NCBI GenBank assembly: GCA_031423615.1
Contig: JANPFV010000089.1
Span: 1-35,404, forward strand
Source of the DNA: JADLGJ01 sp031423615
Lineage (GTDB): Bacteria; Omnitrophota; Gorgyraeia; Zapsychrales; JANLHA01
DNA: 35,404 nucleotides
Reading direction: 5' to 3'
A program made the position numbers and the translations under genes. Below the pieces are notes generated by a model that saw nothing but the letters and a program-made list of their open reading frames with translations, had not been told where the DNA came from and ran no database searches. Below are positions 33,552-35,404 of this stretch, piece by piece. Position 1 is the first letter of the stretch, and each line of letters begins with the position of its first letter.

Positions 33552-35344
33552 GTGCCGAAACTTTACAGATGGCCCTTCAGCGGTTAGCAAAAGAACGTAC
33601 CTACGGCGCCTACAGCGCGGTTGCGAACGTGCTGGATCAAGCCGATCCCCCGGCGAATAAATTTCCTTTTTTGAAGGTCGCCGTATTACGCAATTTTACT
33701 GTTGAGCCATTGTTGCCAGTCATAAAGGGCGAAATCGCTTTATCATATTTATATCCTAAAATTTATTTAGGCGGATATGACACCATTGCGCAAGATGTGC
33801 TTGAACCCACCAGTGATTTATACGCCTTTGATCCTGAAATCATTTTTATGATGCAATGGTTAGAGGGGTTGACTCCGGATTTGATTTTGAGATTTCCTTC
33901 TTTGTCTTCGGATCAGGTACAAGATGAGGTTAAACGGGTCCTGGATCTTATGGAGCAGAATATCTGGGCCTTGCGTCAACAAACCATGGCGCCGATTGTG
34001 ATCAATAACTTTGTTCTTTCCGCATTTGCGGCTATGGGGATTCTCGATGCGCAAGGATGCTATCAAACCCAAATACTTTTAAAATTGAACATGCAGATGC
34101 AGGAGCGTCTGCAGAAATTTTCCGATATCTTCATTCTTGATTTGATGAGTTTAATGGCCCGCCTCGGAAGTGAGGGCGCGGTTGATGAGCGTTATTGGCA
34201 GTTGGGGCGGGCTCCAATTGGACGTCATGCGCTTATCCCTTTGGGTCGAGAATATGGGAAGTTCATTCGGGCTTTGCGCGGCAAGGCGCGTAAATGTCTT
34301 GTCTTGGATTGTGATAATGTTCTCTGGACAGGCATCGTCGGAGAAGAAGGGGTAAAAAGTATCCATACGGCCTTTCAGAAAGAAATTCTTAACCTGCGCG
34401 ACCGCGGCGTTATTCTGGCTTTGTGCAGCAAAAATAATGAAAGGGATGTCTTGGAAGTATTAAAGAATCATCCGGATATGATTTTAAGAGAAGATCACTT
34501 TGTGGCTCGACGAATAAATTGGGAGGATAAAGCTTCCAATGTGGTCCATTTGGCGGAAGAGCTGAATATTGGCTTGGAGGCTATGGTGTTTGTCGATGAT
34601 AGTGTTTTTGAGTGCGACCTCGTCCGGGACAGATTGCCGCAGGTTGCGGTCTTGTGTTTGTCCGGAGATCCGGCGGCATTCCGCGCTAAATTACAAGATG
34701 AAGGTTATTTTGACACTCTCGTTTTGTCAGCTGAGGACAAAAGGCGCAGCCAAATGTATCAGGATGAGTCCCAGCGTAAAGCCCTCCATGCTACTGCGGG
34801 ATCGTTGGAAGGCTATTTAATGAAATTGAACATGGTCGCCGAGATTGGTTTCGCCGATGATGCGTCAGCCCCCAGGATTGCGCAATTGACGCAGAAAACA
34901 AATCAGTTTAATCTTACCTCCCGTCGGTATACTGAAGCGCAGATCAAGTCTTTCCTCAGTGACATTCAAAGGGATGTTTTGTATCTTAAGCTATCTGATC
35001 ATGTTTCCGATTTGGGATTGGTGGGGGTGGTCATTCTTGAATATCAGGGTCAAGAAGCGTTCATTGATACTTTTTTATTAAGTTGCCGGGTTTTGGGGCG
35101 AGGCGTTGAGGACGTTTTTCTTTCAAGAATTCTGACTGTTTGCCGCGAGCGGGGAATGCACAACGTCGTGGGAGAATATATTCCCAGTGCAAAGAACGGA
35201 CAAGTTGCAAATTTTTATAGCGGTCATGGATTTCAGCCGGTGGGGGATGGCCAATGGAAATGGCCATGTGATACAGCCAATCCTTCTGAACCCCAATGGT
35301 TCAAGGTGAACGTCAATAATAAAGGGGTGAACCATGCAAGTTAG
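33548..35344 (+). CDS. FkbH-like HAD-IIIC protein
   Basis: A 598-residue FkbH-type protein. Residues ~1-245 are an N-terminal region that positions substrate. The HAD phosphatase core starts with the nucleophile D254 and D256 (LDCDNVLW), then LALCSKNNERDV and FVDDSVFECDLVRD. Residues ~430-590 resemble a GNAT fold (LSCRVLGRGVED, NFYSGHGFQPV). FkbH-family enzymes load a glyceryl unit from 1,3-bisphosphoglycerate onto a carrier protein with loss of phosphate. That would give a glyceryl-ACP for tailoring; homologues occur in flagellin-glycan loci. The ATG at 33548 overlaps the methyltransferase stop (ATGA). A carrier-protein-like gene begins 11 nt before its end. Confidence 0.9.
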   Translation: MSAETLQMALQRLAKERTYGAYSAVANVLDQADPPANKFPFLKVAVLRNFTVEPLLPVIKGEIALSYLYPKIYLGGYDTIAQDVLEPTSDLYAFDPEIIFMMQWLEGLTPDLILRFPSLSSDQVQDEVKRVLDLMEQNIWALRQQTMAPIVINNFVLSAFAAMGILDAQGCYQTQILLKLNMQMQERLQKFSDIFILDLMSLMARLGSEGAVDERYWQLGRAPIGRHALIPLGREYGKFIRALRGKARKCLVLDCDNVLWTGIVGEEGVKSIHTAFQKEILNLRDRGVILALCSKNNERDVLEVLKNHPDMILREDHFVARRINWEDKASNVVHLAEELNIGLEAMVFVDDSVFECDLVRDRLPQVAVLCLSGDPAAFRAKLQDEGYFDTLVLSAEDKRRSQMYQDESQRKALHATAGSLEGYLMKLNMVAEIGFADDASAPRIAQLTQKTNQFNLTSRRYTEAQIKSFLSDIQRDVLYLKLSDHVSDLGLVGVVILEYQGQEAFIDTFLLSCRVLGRGVEDVFLSRILTVCRERGMHNVVGEYIPSAKNGQVANFYSGHGFQPVGDGQWKWPCDTANPSEPQWFKVNVNNKGVNHAS

Positions 35345-35404
35345 CGAAGAACAATTAAAACAAGTGGTGGCTGATGTGTTTGGCATAAAGACGATGGCCA
35401 TCGG
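35334..35404 (+). CDS. probable second acyl carrier protein (5' end only)
   Basis: An ATG at 35334 overlaps the FkbH stop by 11 nt and has AAGGGG a few bases upstream. The 23 visible codons begin MQVSEEQLKQVVADVFGI, a helix-1 pattern like that of acyl carrier proteins. Carrier proteins commonly lie next to FkbH. The phosphopantetheine serine lies outside the window, so the call is provisional. Confidence 0.55.
   Translation, partial: MQVSEEQLKQVVADVFGIKTMAI

Noticed and set aside
1..35404. Mobile elements, CRISPR arrays, tRNA or rRNA genes
   Set aside because: No transposase or integrase, no regularly spaced repeats, and no structural RNA were recognised anywhere in the window.

Overview
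The window is a long nonulosonic-acid (sialic-acid-like sugar) and acyl-tailoring gene cluster from a bacterium. All of its roughly 33 genes read on the + strand. The gene set (CMP-nonulosonate synthesis, a lipid-linked-sugar-type ABC exporter, acyl-carrier chemistry) points to surface glycan or protein glycosylation. The sequence has moderate GC and carries no rRNA or taxonomic marker. A Gram-negative, perhaps uncultivated lineage such as Omnitrophota would fit, but this is only a guess.

Layout. (1) 1-1433: a possible tail of an upstream gene, a strong sigma70-like promoter, pseB, then a 221-bp gap with a possible weak terminator and a second TTGACA promoter. (2) 1434-7855: an EPS-associated MarR-type regulator leads a very compact run: an RmlD-PseC fusion, a class-III aminotransferase, an aldo/keto reductase, an SpsF-type nucleotidyltransferase and a NeuA/PseF-type CMP-transferase. 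(3) 7944-16196: an unusual enzyme block with an enolase-superfamily protein, a Gfo/Idh oxidoreductase, a radical SAM/SPASM protein, a methyltransferase, a GT-B-like transferase, a first NeuB synthase, a NeuD-type acyltransferase and a TIM-barrel isomerase. (4) 16273-25059: a CBS-domain/UDP-sugar dehydrogenase fusion, an SDR epimerase/dehydratase, a second DegT-type aminotransferase, a zinc-ribbon methyltransferase, a polysaccharide-deacetylase-like protein, a second Gfo/Idh oxidoreductase and an ABC exporter. (5) 25046-27590: PseI, PseG and PseH. (6) 27608-35404: an acyl module with a methyltransferase, ACP, ketoreductase, metallo-hydrolase, KAS III, MaoC-ketoreductase fusion, methyltransferase, FkbH and the start of a second ACP.

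How it may work. PseB, the PseC domain, PseH, PseG, PseI and a CMP-transferase together form a complete pseudaminic acid route, although its genes are split by about 21 kb of other genes. The second NeuB and the unusual enzymes between the two halves suggest a second, modified or non-standard nonulosonate or aminosugar. The 3' module looks able to build an ACP-bound short hydroxyacyl or glyceryl group, methylate it, and supply it to decorate the sugar. Only one clear glycosyltransferase and one flippase-type ABC protein are present. No polymerase and no initiating phosphoglycosyltransferase are visible, so those functions must lie outside the window.

Most junctions are 4-nt ATGA overlaps or gaps under 20 nt. 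From 1434 to the right edge no convincing terminator or opposing gene is visible, which suggests one transcription unit of about 34 kb or more.
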